Source: Physcocola sp002396385
GTDB taxonomy: Bacteria > Bacteroidota > Bacteroidia > Bacteroidales > Paludibacteraceae
Reading direction: 5' to 3'
DNA: 64,000 bases
Assembly: GCA_946535435.1 (NCBI GenBank)
Contig: CAMNDM010000008.1
Location: forward strand, 28,559-92,558
The notes beneath the pieces were generated by a model. The model had not been told where the DNA came from. It ran no database searches and worked only from the letters and a program-made list of their open reading frames with translations. This document shows, piece after piece, positions 50,398 through 60,141 of this stretch. Numbering within the stretch: position 1 is the first letter of the stretch; the number at the start of each line of letters is the position of its first letter. A program made the position numbers and the translations under genes.

Positions 50398-53300
50398 TTA
50401 CCTCACATCAACGTAAGACGATGCTGTGTTTGCACGAATCGACTTGTCGTACATCGCCTCCACTTTCACTGCAGGCAGATAGAAGTGTCCGCTGTAAGTA
50501 GCGCAGAGGTTGACCACAAAGGTTTTACTGCTACCAGCGCCTAAGTCGTCGATGTAGCTGTAAACGCGGTCGTCGCGGAAGTCGCGGTAGTCGTTCTGGT
50601 CGTTTGTAATCGTCTCGTCATTGTATCGCGTGTTCAGAATTTCCCAACCGGAAGGGAAAATTTGTGAGACAGCCAGGTTTTGAACCTTTTTCGATCCGGT
50701 ATTGCGGACCACAACAACGGCTTTGAAGTTCTTTCCCTTGTTGAGAGCAGATATGTTGATTGGGGAGTTGTTCTCATCAACATAGTTGACCTTAAGGTCG
50801 AGCCCATAGGCGCAAGGCGCTATTTCACCAGGTTTGGCCACACCTTCGGTCGAAACCTTCACAAAGACAGTCGAACTGCCGTTGTTCTTGACCGTAACCT
50901 GTTTACTGCCGGTTGCTGCGTCTTTAACGAAGTTGTCGGTCCACATCACTTTGTTGGTGTTTACCTGTTTGCTCATTGTTCCGGCTTTCACATCGGCAAC
51001 GATTTTACCGTCGACCAGGTATTTTTGGTTGTACTTCGAGGCGGCAACGAGGGCAAAAGCGGCCGATTGCGTCGAGAGCCACTTGTCGGAATTGAGCTCG
51101 TCGGCAATTTGCTCGTACAACTCTGTTGCCTGACTCTGTTTATTCTGGTGAACTGTAGCGAGCAACTTGATGGCTGCAGTACGCAACGGACTAGAGAAGC
51201 AGTAGCTGTAGTAGTCGTCATTACCAGCGTTAGGTGCCGCAGCAACCAACTGGTTCGCCACTTCGGTATGGCCCGATTGGGCATAAGCGGCAGCCAGCAA
51301 CCAGCAAGCCTGTTCGTTAAGAACCGATTTTGCCTCCTTCAAGCGGTTCATTGCTCCCAATTCGGCTTGTCCGGCAAGGGCTAGTACGTACAGGCGGTAG
51401 GCTTGGTCGACACTGTTGTAGGAATAGCTGGCATCGTTCGACTTCCAGCCCTTAGCCTTCGATTTAAGGAAGCTGATGGCGTCGTTGCGCAGGCTGGTTG
51501 GAACCACAAAGCCCTTCTTTTCGGCTTCAACCAGGAAGTGGGACGCATAGGTCGAGGCCCAGTACGAGGTCACGTACTTCCCGCCTGGCCAGTAAGAGAA
51601 TCCGCCACCTGCCGCCTGGTAGAGTTTCAAACGTTCGATGGTCTGTTTGATAGCGTCGGCTGCATCGGCTTTTTGCGTCTCGTCAAGTTGGGTATAGTCT
51701 CCCATGAAAAGTTGAGGGAACGCTTTCGATGTGATTTGTTCAACACAGCCGTGCGGATATCCGACCAAGTCTTTCAAGCGGCGGGCCAGATTGATAGGCT
51801 TAACCGTACTGAGGTCAACGTCGAGCATATTGGTTCCGTCTATGCCCACGAGGTTGATGTTCTGGCTCCAGCTCTTACCTGCAGGAATTGTTCCAGAATA
51901 GAAGTTGATTTGTGGCTCGGAAATGGAGCGGATGGTGATGTCTGTCGTATAGTCGGCTGTATGTCTACCAGCTTTTGCGTCGATACTAACCCGTCCCAAA
52001 CCGGCCTTGTCGTTAACTTTAACGCGGAAAGTCACGGTTTTGTCGCCCTGGGTTGGCAGGTTGACCGTTTTTTGGTTTGGTCCGACAATGGTGAGTTTGT
52101 CGTCGGTTTTCAGAGAGACAGCAATGTTGCCGATACCGTCTTTAGAAGCGAATACGCTGACAGGCACATCCATCTCTTCGCCCACGCCAATGGTGCGTGG
52201 AAGTGTGCCGAGAAGCATAACCGGTTTACGGACAAGAACGCTCTTCTCGCTGCTGCCGAACGCTTTCTCGCCATCGGTCGCCACTACCATAACGCGGACA
52301 CGGCCGTTGTAGTTAGGCATGTGCAGGTTGTGGGTGACCGATTTGCCTTTTTTGAGCAGGAACGGACCTTCCATTTTCACAACAGGAGTGAAACGGTTGA
52401 CAATCGATTTTGGCGCATTGCTGTTCTCGTCGTCGCCACCAATGCTGAACACTTGCTCGAAGCGTCCGCCAAAGGCTCCCGCCACGTGGCTGTACATATC
52501 CCACATCCTCATGCTCATGGCTTCGCGCGCATTGAAGTGCTTCCATGGGTCAGGTGTCTTAAAGTGGGTCAGATCCAGCAGACCTTCGTCAACAATAGCC
52601 AACGTGTAGGCCATTTCCTTCCCGTTCTTTTCTGTTACTTTCACGGTGAAATCCCCGTCAGGGATGAGCTCGTCGTCCATTTTTACCTCAGGGACCAGTA
52701 CGCTTTCTGGGTCGTTGACCATCACGTTGCGGACACCATAGATGCGGATAGGCACATCGTTGAGCGTGTTCCCGTGAGGTTGGAGTACTGTAGCACAGAG
52801 GTATGCATTAGGCTGCATTTCAGGGGTGATTTCAATGTCGATAGAGGTCTCACCATCCTTACATTCGTAATTTTTGGTAAAGAGCACACCGCTGGAATTG
52901 CAAACGGAGATGATGGCGCGGCATTCTTTTGAAGAAGGAACCACTACCTTCATCTTGTCGCCTGGTTTATAAGTACTTTTGTCTACGGCAAACTTGAAGG
53001 TCGTTGAATTTCCGTTCTGTTCGGTGCTGCGGCCTTCCATGTAGTCGAAATAGGCGGTGGTAAGAGCCACATGGTTGCTTTCGCGGTCGTGTGCTACGAA
53101 AGCATAGGTGCCCCATTCTGAGTCGGTCGGAGAGAAATCGACTGAAGCCTGGCCGCTGGCGTCGGTAACAACCGTCTTTTTCACGATAGGTTTCAGACCC
53201 CGGTTGGCAATATAGTTCGCCACGTTTCTGTCGTCTGACTCATACCACCAGTACCAGTCGACTTTAACGATGGAGAATTCTATGCTGTGGTTGGCGCAAG

Positions 53301-55947
53301 GTTTGCCTTCTGGGGTAACCGTCACAATCCCGATTTTATGCTTGTGGCCGGTTGGCAGATAGTAGGCCTCGGTTTCAGGGGCAGCCACTCCCACGAAACT
53401 TGTGTAAGGAGAGTATTTAGTGGTAACCACATCGGTGCTGAATTCTCCTGAAGGCTCGAACACCTTGGTCACAAATTCGCACTTTATCATAGATGTGGCG
53501 TTGCCCAACTTCGAAGTGTTGATTGGAACCACAGCCTGGCCGTTGGCATTGAGTTTGCCTTTGGCTACGGCAATGTCTTGTTCGTTGAGATAATCGCTAT
53601 TTGCATTGAATGAATACTTCTCGTAACCTTTAAACGTGTTGCTTGTCGTGCGGAAGTTGGCCGTAACGTCATAATTCAGACTTCCGGCTTTCCCCCCATG
53701 CAGCCATTCGGACGAAAGCATAGCCGATGCGGCCGACTTTGTGAGTATGGCTGGCAGCTTCATGTCAATCTTCAAACGGTTCGGCTTGATTGTTTCCACG
53801 CGAATTGACTTTTCGAATGTGGCTCCGCCCAGTTGTATTTTAGCATTCCACATGCCGGTAGGGGCATCTTCTGCAATAGGCAAAGTGAATTTATACAGCC
53901 CTTTGATGCCGGCAGAGCGGTTTGATACCTGGCGCGCATACTGCTTTCCGGATGGATTCTTTAAAATCAGCACAACGGGGTGCCCCTCAGGAAATAGATT
54001 TGCCTTGTCGACAAACATAAAGCCAAGGTGGAGAGTGTCGCCGGGACGGCGAACACCGCGTTCGCAGTATATGAAACCGTTGACGCCATCTTGTGTAGAA
54101 GCACCGGAAACATCGAAGGCACTCATAGAAAGAGAATTGTTCTCTCCTAACTTCAAGTAGCATTTCTCCTTCCCTTTTTGTGCGACAATGTAGAACGGTA
54201 CCTGTCCGTTTTCCGATTTGTAGATAGCTACACCGTCGGAATTCGATTCAATGGAAGCTATCTGTTGGTTCTGCAAATTGTAGAAATTAACAGTAACACC
54301 CTTTTCCGGACGAGCCGTTACCAGGTTGTTGGTGAAAACGGTCACTTCTTCGTTATTGCCTAGTGCGGCCAGTCCGATATTGGTTGCCAGCACATTGCGG
54401 CCCACCACATTGTCTCTTGTGTAGAAGGCTTCGTTTGCCGGGTCTTTCGACGCTTTGTTGTACTCGTCCCAGCTGTCAAATTCGTCGTACCAGCTGCTGT
54501 AGCCGTCTCTCATGGTCGATCCGGTACTGTACCACGATGAGTAGTTGTTGAAGCGTTTGCACTCTTTCAGGAACTCGCGTTCGTCGTCGGCAATGATTTC
54601 TGCTTTCGATGGTGCTTTATAGTCGGGGTTCGGCCAGGCTGAAAGCCGTTGGTCGAAAGACAACTCCACACGGTAGATGGCTCCGGGCTCCATCTCTATC
54701 AGTTCTTTTAAGTCGAGAGCGTAGGTGCCGCATTCTGTAAGGTTGTTGGAAGGGTCTTCGTCTAAGAAGATGGTCTTGCGGCAAACCGGACGGGCCAGAC
54801 AACGCATGTTGCTGTATTCGTTAAGGTCGCCGGTTTGCAGGAAGATGCCCATATTGTTTTCAAACACTTTCAGCACCCTGACGGTAACACCCCGCAGATA
54901 TGTGGCTTTAAACGGAATTATCACATGGTCAGACAGCGGTACAACCACGTTGTTGTCTACAAAACTGACTTCAGGTTTCAGTTGCTTTATTTCTACCTCC
55001 TTGCTGATGTTCTTTCCCAGCCTGATGCCGCTTGCACTCATTACGTCGGCACTGATTTCCACATGGAGGGTTGTATAGTTGTCAGATACGTCGGGGTAGA
55101 GTTTCATTTTATTTCCATGAACATCTACGGCTTTCGACTGTACGTTCTCTTTAATTTTAGCCAGACCAATCATATTTTGTTTGCCCAGGTTTTTCGTGAA
55201 GGTCACTTCTATATATTTCTCTGGGGCTTGGTTGTATATGACTGAATATACGTCGAAAGTTGTCTTTGATGGGATTGATACATTGAGGAGAGCGCCTTTC
55301 TCAATGCCGAGTTGGTTGTTGCCTATGGCCAAAGCCAAATCGTGGTCGGTGTCGCGTGAAAGCACGTTGCCGATGGTCAACTTGTGGGAACGGCCGTCGG
55401 AGGTGTGCGACCATTTGGTGGTAACACCTTCTTCTGATAGTAAAACTGCGTTTTCCACCTCAAGGCTTTTTTCCGGTTCTGAGGTCAGAATCGAGAACTC
55501 GCAGGTGTAGATGTTGTCGTTTTTGGCATCGCATTCCAAATTGGTGAGTTTGGCGCGCATGGCGGGAGTGATGGTGCGGAACGAATAGGAAAATTTATCC
55601 ACTTCTTTGTCATCGAAAATCTTCCTCAGATTCGTTGTCACCGTGTACTCTGTAGCACGGGCAAGTTCGGTTTCTGGGTCGAACACAATCGTGTGCTTGT
55701 CTTGAAGCCGGAATGTGCCTTTCACACTCGGCTCAATTTCGCAAACATCGTTCAGATCACCGTTGTAGTTGACCTCTTGAGAGAGAATCAACATAGGTTC
55801 GGAAAAACGGGAGATTTGACCCTCTGTGCAGGCAACCACGTATTTGTTGGCCACCATGTCGTTTCCGTTACCAGAACATGAGTCCAGCACCACCGAACCC
55901 ATGATTGTCGTTAAGACAGACAACAAAAAGAATTTTAATTTATTCAT
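50398..55947 (-). CDS. Bacterial alpha-2-macroglobulin (thioester type) lipoprotein
   Basis: 1849 residues. Lipoprotein signal (LDSC, Cys24), several MG beta domains, then the alpha-2-macroglobulin bait/thioester region with the CVEQ thioester motif at Cys1401-Gln1404 (YPHGCVEQIT), a helical TED-like domain (LKLYQAAGGGFSYWPGG), and a C-terminal receptor-like sandwich. Such proteins trap foreign proteases in the periplasm. The divergent pbpC gene is the usual partner, which supports a role in repairing or guarding the cell wall. Confidence 0.93.
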   Translation of the reverse strand: MNKLKFFLLSVLTTIMGSVVLDSCSGNGNDMVANKYVVACTEGQISRFSEPMLILSQEVNYNGDLNDVCEIEPSVKGTFRLQDKHTIVFDPETELARATEYTVTTNLRKIFDDKEVDKFSYSFRTITPAMRAKLTNLECDAKNDNIYTCEFSILTSEPEKSLEVENAVLLSEEGVTTKWSHTSDGRSHKLTIGNVLSRDTDHDLALAIGNNQLGIEKGALLNVSIPSKTTFDVYSVIYNQAPEKYIEVTFTKNLGKQNMIGLAKIKENVQSKAVDVHGNKMKLYPDVSDNYTTLHVEISADVMSASGIRLGKNISKEVEIKQLKPEVSFVDNNVVVPLSDHVIIPFKATYLRGVTVRVLKVFENNMGIFLQTGDLNEYSNMRCLARPVCRKTIFLDEDPSNNLTECGTYALDLKELIEMEPGAIYRVELSFDQRLSAWPNPDYKAPSKAEIIADDEREFLKECKRFNNYSSWYSTGSTMRDGYSSWYDEFDSWDEYNKASKDPANEAFYTRDNVVGRNVLATNIGLAALGNNEEVTVFTNNLVTARPEKGVTVNFYNLQNQQIASIESNSDGVAIYKSENGQVPFYIVAQKGKEKCYLKLGENNSLSMSAFDVSGASTQDGVNGFIYCERGVRRPGDTLHLGFMFVDKANLFPEGHPVVLILKNPSGKQYARQVSNRSAGIKGLYKFTLPIAEDAPTGMWNAKIQLGGATFEKSIRVETIKPNRLKIDMKLPAILTKSAASAMLSSEWLHGGKAGSLNYDVTANFRTTSNTFKGYEKYSFNANSDYLNEQDIAVAKGKLNANGQAVVPINTSKLGNATSMIKCEFVTKVFEPSGEFSTDVVTTKYSPYTSFVGVAAPETEAYYLPTGHKHKIGIVTVTPEGKPCANHSIEFSIVKVDWYWWYESDDRNVANYIANRGLKPIVKKTVVTDASGQASVDFSPTDSEWGTYAFVAHDRESNHVALTTAYFDYMEGRSTEQNGNSTTFKFAVDKSTYKPGDKMKVVVPSSKECRAIISVCNSSGVLFTKNYECKDGETSIDIEITPEMQPNAYLCATVLQPHGNTLNDVPIRIYGVRNVMVNDPESVLVPEVKMDDELIPDGDFTVKVTEKNGKEMAYTLAIVDEGLLDLTHFKTPDPWKHFNAREAMSMRMWDMYSHVAGAFGGRFEQVFSIGGDDENSNAPKSIVNRFTPVVKMEGPFLLKKGKSVTHNLHMPNYNGRVRVMVVATDGEKAFGSSEKSVLVRKPVMLLGTLPRTIGVGEEMDVPVSVFASKDGIGNIAVSLKTDDKLTIVGPNQKTVNLPTQGDKTVTFRVKVNDKAGLGRVSIDAKAGRHTADYTTDITIRSISEPQINFYSGTIPAGKSWSQNINLVGIDGTNMLDVDLSTVKPINLARRLKDLVGYPHGCVEQITSKAFPQLFMGDYTQLDETQKADAADAIKQTIERLKLYQAAGGGFSYWPGGKYVTSYWASTYASHFLVEAEKKGFVVPTSLRNDAISFLKSKAKGWKSNDASYSYNSVDQAYRLYVLALAGQAELGAMNRLKEAKSVLNEQACWLLAAAYAQSGHTEVANQLVAAAPNAGNDDYYSYCFSSPLRTAAIKLLATVHQNKQSQATELYEQIADELNSDKWLSTQSAAFALVAASKYNQKYLVDGKIVADVKAGTMSKQVNTNKVMWTDNFVKDAATGSKQVTVKNNGSSTVFVKVSTEGVAKPGEIAPCAYGLDLKVNYVDENNSPINISALNKGKNFKAVVVVRNTGSKKVQNLAVSQIFPSGWEILNTRYNDETITNDQNDYRDFRDDRVYSYIDDLGAGSSKTFVVNLCATYSGHFYLPAVKVEAMYDKSIRANTASSYVDVR

Positions 55948-55959
55948 GGAAAAAATAGA

Positions 55960-55967
55960 TATCTTTG
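55960..55967 (+). promoter_or_regulatory. -7 box for pbpC
   Basis: TATCTTTG on the plus strand, 76 nt before the ATG at 56044. A weaker TAACTTTA on the minus strand (55970-55977) could serve the alpha-2-macroglobulin gene. Confidence 0.45.
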
Positions 55968-56043
55968 CTTAAAGTTAATAAAAACTCTTTTTTGCCCGAA
56001 TGGCAATTGCACTTTTTTTCAATAATTCTGTATTGGAATAAAA

Positions 56044-58416
56044 ATGAAACAACTAAAAAAACGTCATAGTTTGTACGCGTTTTTGTATGGCCTTCTTGTG
56101 TGGGCCTTTTTTATGGGTATATGGGTCCCGAAGCCGCTTTTCACGTCTGACTATTCGACCGTAGTCTATTCTTGTGAGGGCGATTTGATGGGGGCCCGGG
56201 TCGCACACGACGGACAGTGGCGTTTCCCTGAAAACGACAGCATTCCCGAAAAATTCAAGAAGTGCATAGTTTGCTATGAAGATAAACGTTTCTACCGCCA
56301 TCTGGGTGTTGACCCCGTTGCGGTTATCCGGAGCCTTATAAACAATGTGCGGGGAAGCAACCGTCAGGGGGCCAGTACGCTGACGATGCAGATTGCCCGA
56401 ATGTCGAGGGGCGAAAATAAGCGTAATTTCCTGCAGAAGTTCATAGAGGTGAATTGGGCGGTATGGATAGAACTCACCCAACCAAAAGAACGAATAATGA
56501 GTCTGTACGCCAATCATGCCCCATTCGGTGGCAACGTGGTCGGTTTGGAAGCTGCCTCATGGCGCTATTTCGGCACCGACTGCAGAAACCTCAGTTGGGC
56601 TGAATGCGCCACTCTGGCTGTTCTGCCGAACGCTCCGGCCCTGATACATCCTGGAAGAAACAGGGAACTGTTGCTCAAAAAGAGGAACCGGTTGCTCGAG
56701 GTCCTTTGTGAGGAAGGTTGCCTTGGTAGAGACGAAATGGAATTGGCCCGGGAAGAACCCTTGCCCGACAAGCCTGTAACCTTGCCCAACTGCGCACCGC
56801 ACCTGTTGGAAAAACTGAGAAAGAAGTACGATGGACAGTCCATCAAAACAACCATAAACTATTCGTTGCAGGAGGAAGTGCAAAGGGTTGCCAATATGTA
56901 TTCCCGCCAATATGCGGCCAACCTGGTCAACAATATGGCCGTGGTGGTCGCCGATGTGGAGACTGGCGACGTGAAGGCCTATGTGGGAAACGTAATACGG
57001 GGGAAGGGCGATAAGAAGGACAGCGCCAGCTGCTATATGGTCGATGCTGCCGACGCTCCGCGCAGTACCGGAAGCGTGCTGAAACCTTTCCTTTATGCGG
57101 CTATGATAAGCGATGGCGATTTGATGCCGGAAGAACTGCAACCCGATGTCCCGATGAATTTGCGGGGCTTCTGTCCGAAAAACTTTTCCAAGACGAATTA
57201 TGGTGCTGTGTCGGCGCGCGAGGCCGTAAGGCGTTCGCTTAATGTGCCGTTGGTGCGTATGCTGACCAATTACAATATAGGTCGTTTTATGTCGAAACTG
57301 AAGGCGTTGGGGATGAATACGCTCTTCTTTAACGAAGACCACTATGGCGCCACTATTATTTTAGGTGGTGCTGAGGGTTCGCTGCTCAATATGTGCGGAA
57401 TGTATGCCTCGTGTGCGCGCACCCTCAACCATTACAGGCCTTATGGCAGCCAATACAATCCGGCTGACATCCATGAATTGCGGTTTATTCCCGAAAAAGA
57501 AGACAGCATAAGGGGTATAACCGACGACCGGCTCAAACAGGAAGGTGTGTTGTCGGCATCGGGCATCTGGTTCGCATTCGATGCTATGAGCGATGTGAAC
57601 CGGCCTGAAGAGGAAAGCGACTGGCAACAATTCTCGTCTATGAAGCGCATCGCTTGGAAGACGGGCACCAGTTATGGAAGCCGCGACGCTTGGGCCATAG
57701 GGGTAAATCCGAAATATGTGGTTGGAGTTTGGGTTGGTAACGCAACCGGAGAAGGGCGTCCCGAAATTACGGGTGTGGGTTATGCGGCCCCGGTTCTTTT
57801 CCACGTGTTCTCTCAATTGCGTGGCAACGACTGGTTCTACAAACCGCTCGACGACTTGCGTCCTATGAAGATGTGCCTGAAAAGCGGATTGCCGGCTTCG
57901 GAAATATGTAACGATACCGCCACCCAGCTGATGCCCGCTCAGGCGGTCAATATAACGCCGTGCCATTACCATAAATTGGTGCATTTGAACAAAGAGGAGA
58001 CCTATCAGGTCAACAGCTCTTGTTATCCGGCAAGTGAGATTGTGACGAAACCGTGGTTTGTTCTGCCTCCGGCAATGGCCTTCTATTACAAACAGCACTC
58101 TGCCGATTACGAGGAACTGCCGCGCATGCATCCCGATTGTGTGTCAGATCAGTCTCCTTTAGAAATCCTTTATCCCACTGCTCACAGCACTCTGTTCCTG
58201 CCTAAACTTTTCGCTAACAGGGAAAACAATTTTGTCTTCCGTGCCACCCATTCCGACCAGTCGGCTACGCTTTATTGGCATTTAGACAAGCAATACCTTG
58301 GTTCCACCACTTTCCTTGGTCACAGTGTGTCGTGTAAGGCGGAAAGGGGTGAACACCGGTTAACCATTGTTGATGATAAGGGCAATTCCCAAACGGTTCT
58401 GTTTTCTGTTAAGTAA
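56044..58416 (+). CDS. pbpC: Penicillin-binding protein 1C
   Basis: Two-domain peptidoglycan synthase of 790 residues. One N-terminal membrane helix (about 10-28), the GT51 glycosyltransferase (catalytic Glu79 in CYEDKRFYRHLGVDP; RQGASTLTMQIAR), the transpeptidase (SxxK at Ser344 in STGSVLKPF, SLN at 398-400, KTGTS at 539-543), and a C-terminal BiPBP_C domain. The PbpC plus alpha-2-macroglobulin pair is known in other Gram-negatives; here they are divergent. Confidence 0.95.
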   Translation: MKQLKKRHSLYAFLYGLLVWAFFMGIWVPKPLFTSDYSTVVYSCEGDLMGARVAHDGQWRFPENDSIPEKFKKCIVCYEDKRFYRHLGVDPVAVIRSLINNVRGSNRQGASTLTMQIARMSRGENKRNFLQKFIEVNWAVWIELTQPKERIMSLYANHAPFGGNVVGLEAASWRYFGTDCRNLSWAECATLAVLPNAPALIHPGRNRELLLKKRNRLLEVLCEEGCLGRDEMELAREEPLPDKPVTLPNCAPHLLEKLRKKYDGQSIKTTINYSLQEEVQRVANMYSRQYAANLVNNMAVVVADVETGDVKAYVGNVIRGKGDKKDSASCYMVDAADAPRSTGSVLKPFLYAAMISDGDLMPEELQPDVPMNLRGFCPKNFSKTNYGAVSAREAVRRSLNVPLVRMLTNYNIGRFMSKLKALGMNTLFFNEDHYGATIILGGAEGSLLNMCGMYASCARTLNHYRPYGSQYNPADIHELRFIPEKEDSIRGITDDRLKQEGVLSASGIWFAFDAMSDVNRPEEESDWQQFSSMKRIAWKTGTSYGSRDAWAIGVNPKYVVGVWVGNATGEGRPEITGVGYAAPVLFHVFSQLRGNDWFYKPLDDLRPMKMCLKSGLPASEICNDTATQLMPAQAVNITPCHYHKLVHLNKEETYQVNSSCYPASEIVTKPWFVLPPAMAFYYKQHSADYEELPRMHPDCVSDQSPLEILYPTAHSTLFLPKLFANRENNFVFRATHSDQSATLYWHLDKQYLGSTTFLGHSVSCKAERGEHRLTIVDDKGNSQTVLFSVK

Positions 58417-58792
58417 AGAAGCTTGTTGTGTTGTTCCCTGCTTGCCGGTCTGACGCTCCGCTAAATCAGATTATAGGGTTTTGGAAGGGGGTATGTTATG
58501 CAACATGTTTTAGGTGCTCAAAGGGTTTCGTTGAAAATGGAATTGATTAAAACGGTTGGATTTTAAAGTGAAAAAACAAGCCGATGGAATGGGTGAATTT
58601 GTAAAAAACAGTCGTAGTACAGAATTAGGGGAAAAGAAGGGACAAAAACTCTTTGCTTCTGATTTACAGATAAAACAGATGGTAGTTCCTTTCTGCTCAA
58701 AACAAAAAATGTGATTTCCAATTGTGCTTTTTAATTTTTATTGCATTATCTTAGCGGCATAATCAAATTACTACAATATATAAATTTACTAT
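58417..58792 (+). other. Intergenic region before a small gene
   Basis: 376 bp with no gene I can support. A possible promoter (TTG at 58722-58724 and TATCTTAG at 58747-58754, one base off TAnnTTTG, 22-nt spacer) leads into the small gene at 58793. A short ATGTT/AACAT pair near 58494-58507 is too weak to call. A small RNA cannot be excluded. Confidence 0.4.
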
Positions 58793-59002
58793 ATGGAAAA
58801 TGGAAATCTTTCGGTTTCGGCCGAGCAAATTGCTACATGGCGTAGACAGTTCCGCGAGGAGCTCACTAATCTGGCTTCTTCCGAAATTGCCGTTTCAGAG
58901 GAACGTGACATTGTTGATGCGCTGGTTGCCTCTTATGTGCAGCATGGCATCACTCCGCTTACCATTGCTTACAAAATCCTACCAAGTGGATTTTTGAAAT
59001 AG
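58793..59002 (+). CDS. Small protein of unknown function
   Basis: 69 residues (MENGNLSVSAEQIATWRRQF start), highly charged and predicted helical, no membrane segment or signal. Support for a real gene is its ATG start, a promoter-like sequence in front and a long hairpin terminator 21 nt after its stop. A 65-codon frame overlapping it from 58800 is less likely. Function unknown. Confidence 0.5.
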   Translation: MENGNLSVSAEQIATWRRQFREELTNLASSEIAVSEERDIVDALVASYVQHGITPLTIAYKILPSGFLK

Positions 59003-59023
59003 AGCGAAACAGAGCGTTAATAA

Positions 59024-59067
59024 AAACAAGCCCCGCAACTGGTATCTCCCGGTTGCGGGGCTTGTTT
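59024..59067. terminator. Long bidirectional terminator
   Basis: A ~19-bp stem: AAACAAGCCCCGCAAC from 59024 pairs with GTTGCGGGGCTTGTTT ending 59067, extended inward by GG/CC and a T-G pair. T-tracts lie on both sides (better on the minus strand). It separates the small gene from the convergent patatin gene. Confidence 0.85.
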
Positions 59068-59084
59068 CTTGTGGATGTAGATGA

Positions 59085-59933
59085 TTATTGGGCGTAGAAC
59101 TTTTTTATTTCATCGAGGCGGTCCTCGCAGGCTGTACGCCCCATATTGTAAACGTTTCTCATTTTCTCTTCGTTCAATTCAATACGTCCGATGGGGAGTT
59201 CGTCTTCCGGATATATAAGCAGGGTGTTTCCTTTTTTCTCCTGTTCTGCCAGGTAGTCGAGCTGGGCGTTATACATGATGTGGCGGTTGGCCATGGCTTC
59301 TGCTATTTTAGGCGTTTTGCGCAGAGCGATTTTCATTAGCGGATAGATGGCCGGGCGTTTCTTTCGGAAACCGTGGGGCTGGGTCAGCACCACTATGTTG
59401 CGGTCGTAGCCTTGGCTTTGCAGATAGGCCAGGGGAATGGAGTCGGCCATTCCGCCGTCGAGTAGGCGGTATCCGTCGATGCACACCGGTTTCGACACGA
59501 CAGGCATTGATGCCGAGGCGCGCAACCATTCGAGGTTGTGGTCGTCGAAACTGTCTATTTTCCGGTAGACGGCCTCGCCGGTGTCGACATTGGTACACAC
59601 GAGGAAGAACTCCATCGGGTTCTGTTCGAAGGTCTCGTTGTCGAACACGTCGAGCTCTCGGGGAAGTGTGTGGTAGCAGAATTCGCTGCCGACCCAGTCG
59701 CCTGTTTTCAAAAAGGAACGGAGCCCCATGTAGCGCGGGTCGTCTTTGAAGGTGATGTTGTAACGCAGTGTGCGGCCGGGTTGTTTCGATTTGTAGTTGC
59801 AACCAAAAGTCGCTCCTGCCGAAACGCCGACCATACCATCGGCGGTAATATTGTTTTCCAACAAAACGTCGATGATGCCGGCTGTAAACAGTCCGCGCAA
59901 GCCGCCTCCTTCTAAAACAAGTCCTCTTTTCAT
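59085..59933 (-). CDS. Patatin-like phospholipase
   Basis: 282 residues from the ATG at 59933 (the frame extends to 60044, beyond the promoter). Motifs: oxyanion GGGLRG (9-14), the nucleophile elbow GVSAG (Ser38) and the catalytic DGG (Asp159), all as in patatin/RssA-type esterases. No signal peptide is seen, so it is probably cytosolic and acts on lipids or acyl esters. Confidence 0.9.
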   Translation of the reverse strand: MKRGLVLEGGGLRGLFTAGIIDVLLENNITADGMVGVSAGATFGCNYKSKQPGRTLRYNITFKDDPRYMGLRSFLKTGDWVGSEFCYHTLPRELDVFDNETFEQNPMEFFLVCTNVDTGEAVYRKIDSFDDHNLEWLRASASMPVVSKPVCIDGYRLLDGGMADSIPLAYLQSQGYDRNIVVLTQPHGFRKKRPAIYPLMKIALRKTPKIAEAMANRHIMYNAQLDYLAEQEKKGNTLLIYPEDELPIGRIELNEEKMRNVYNMGRTACEDRLDEIKKFYAQ

Positions 59934-59950
59934 TGATTTGTCTCTTTTTA

Positions 59951-59958
59951 CAAATGTA
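59951..59958 (-). promoter_or_regulatory. -7 box for the patatin gene
   Basis: TACATTTG on the minus strand, 17 nt before the ATG at 59933; this supports the shorter start. Confidence 0.5.
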
Positions 59959-60066
59959 ATAATTTTCTTATTTTTGCGTTCGTTAATTTGTGGAAATTGA
60001 AAGGTGAAAGAATGGTAGTTCGGAATTGGATATGCTTTCTGCAAATTAGTTGCACAATTTTCCTTT

Positions 60067-60074
60067 TAATTTTG
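60067..60074 (+). promoter_or_regulatory. -7 box for the TonB receptor gene
   Basis: TAATTTTG on the plus strand, 67 nt before the ATG at 60142. No clear -33. Confidence 0.4.
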
Positions 60075-60141
60075 AAGCGAAAAATGAAGTAAGAATTCAA
60101 ATTATTATGCTTGACGAAAGTCTTGTCTAATTGTCAAAGTT

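Noticed and set aside
51403..52932. A 509-codon open frame on the plus strand inside the alpha-2-macroglobulin gene
   Set aside because: It is fully antisense to a clear gene and its translation has no recognisable family; long antisense frames arise here from codon bias.
56557..58131. Two minus-strand frames (about 260 codons each) opposite pbpC
   Set aside because: Antisense to catalytic domains of pbpC; low-complexity translation.
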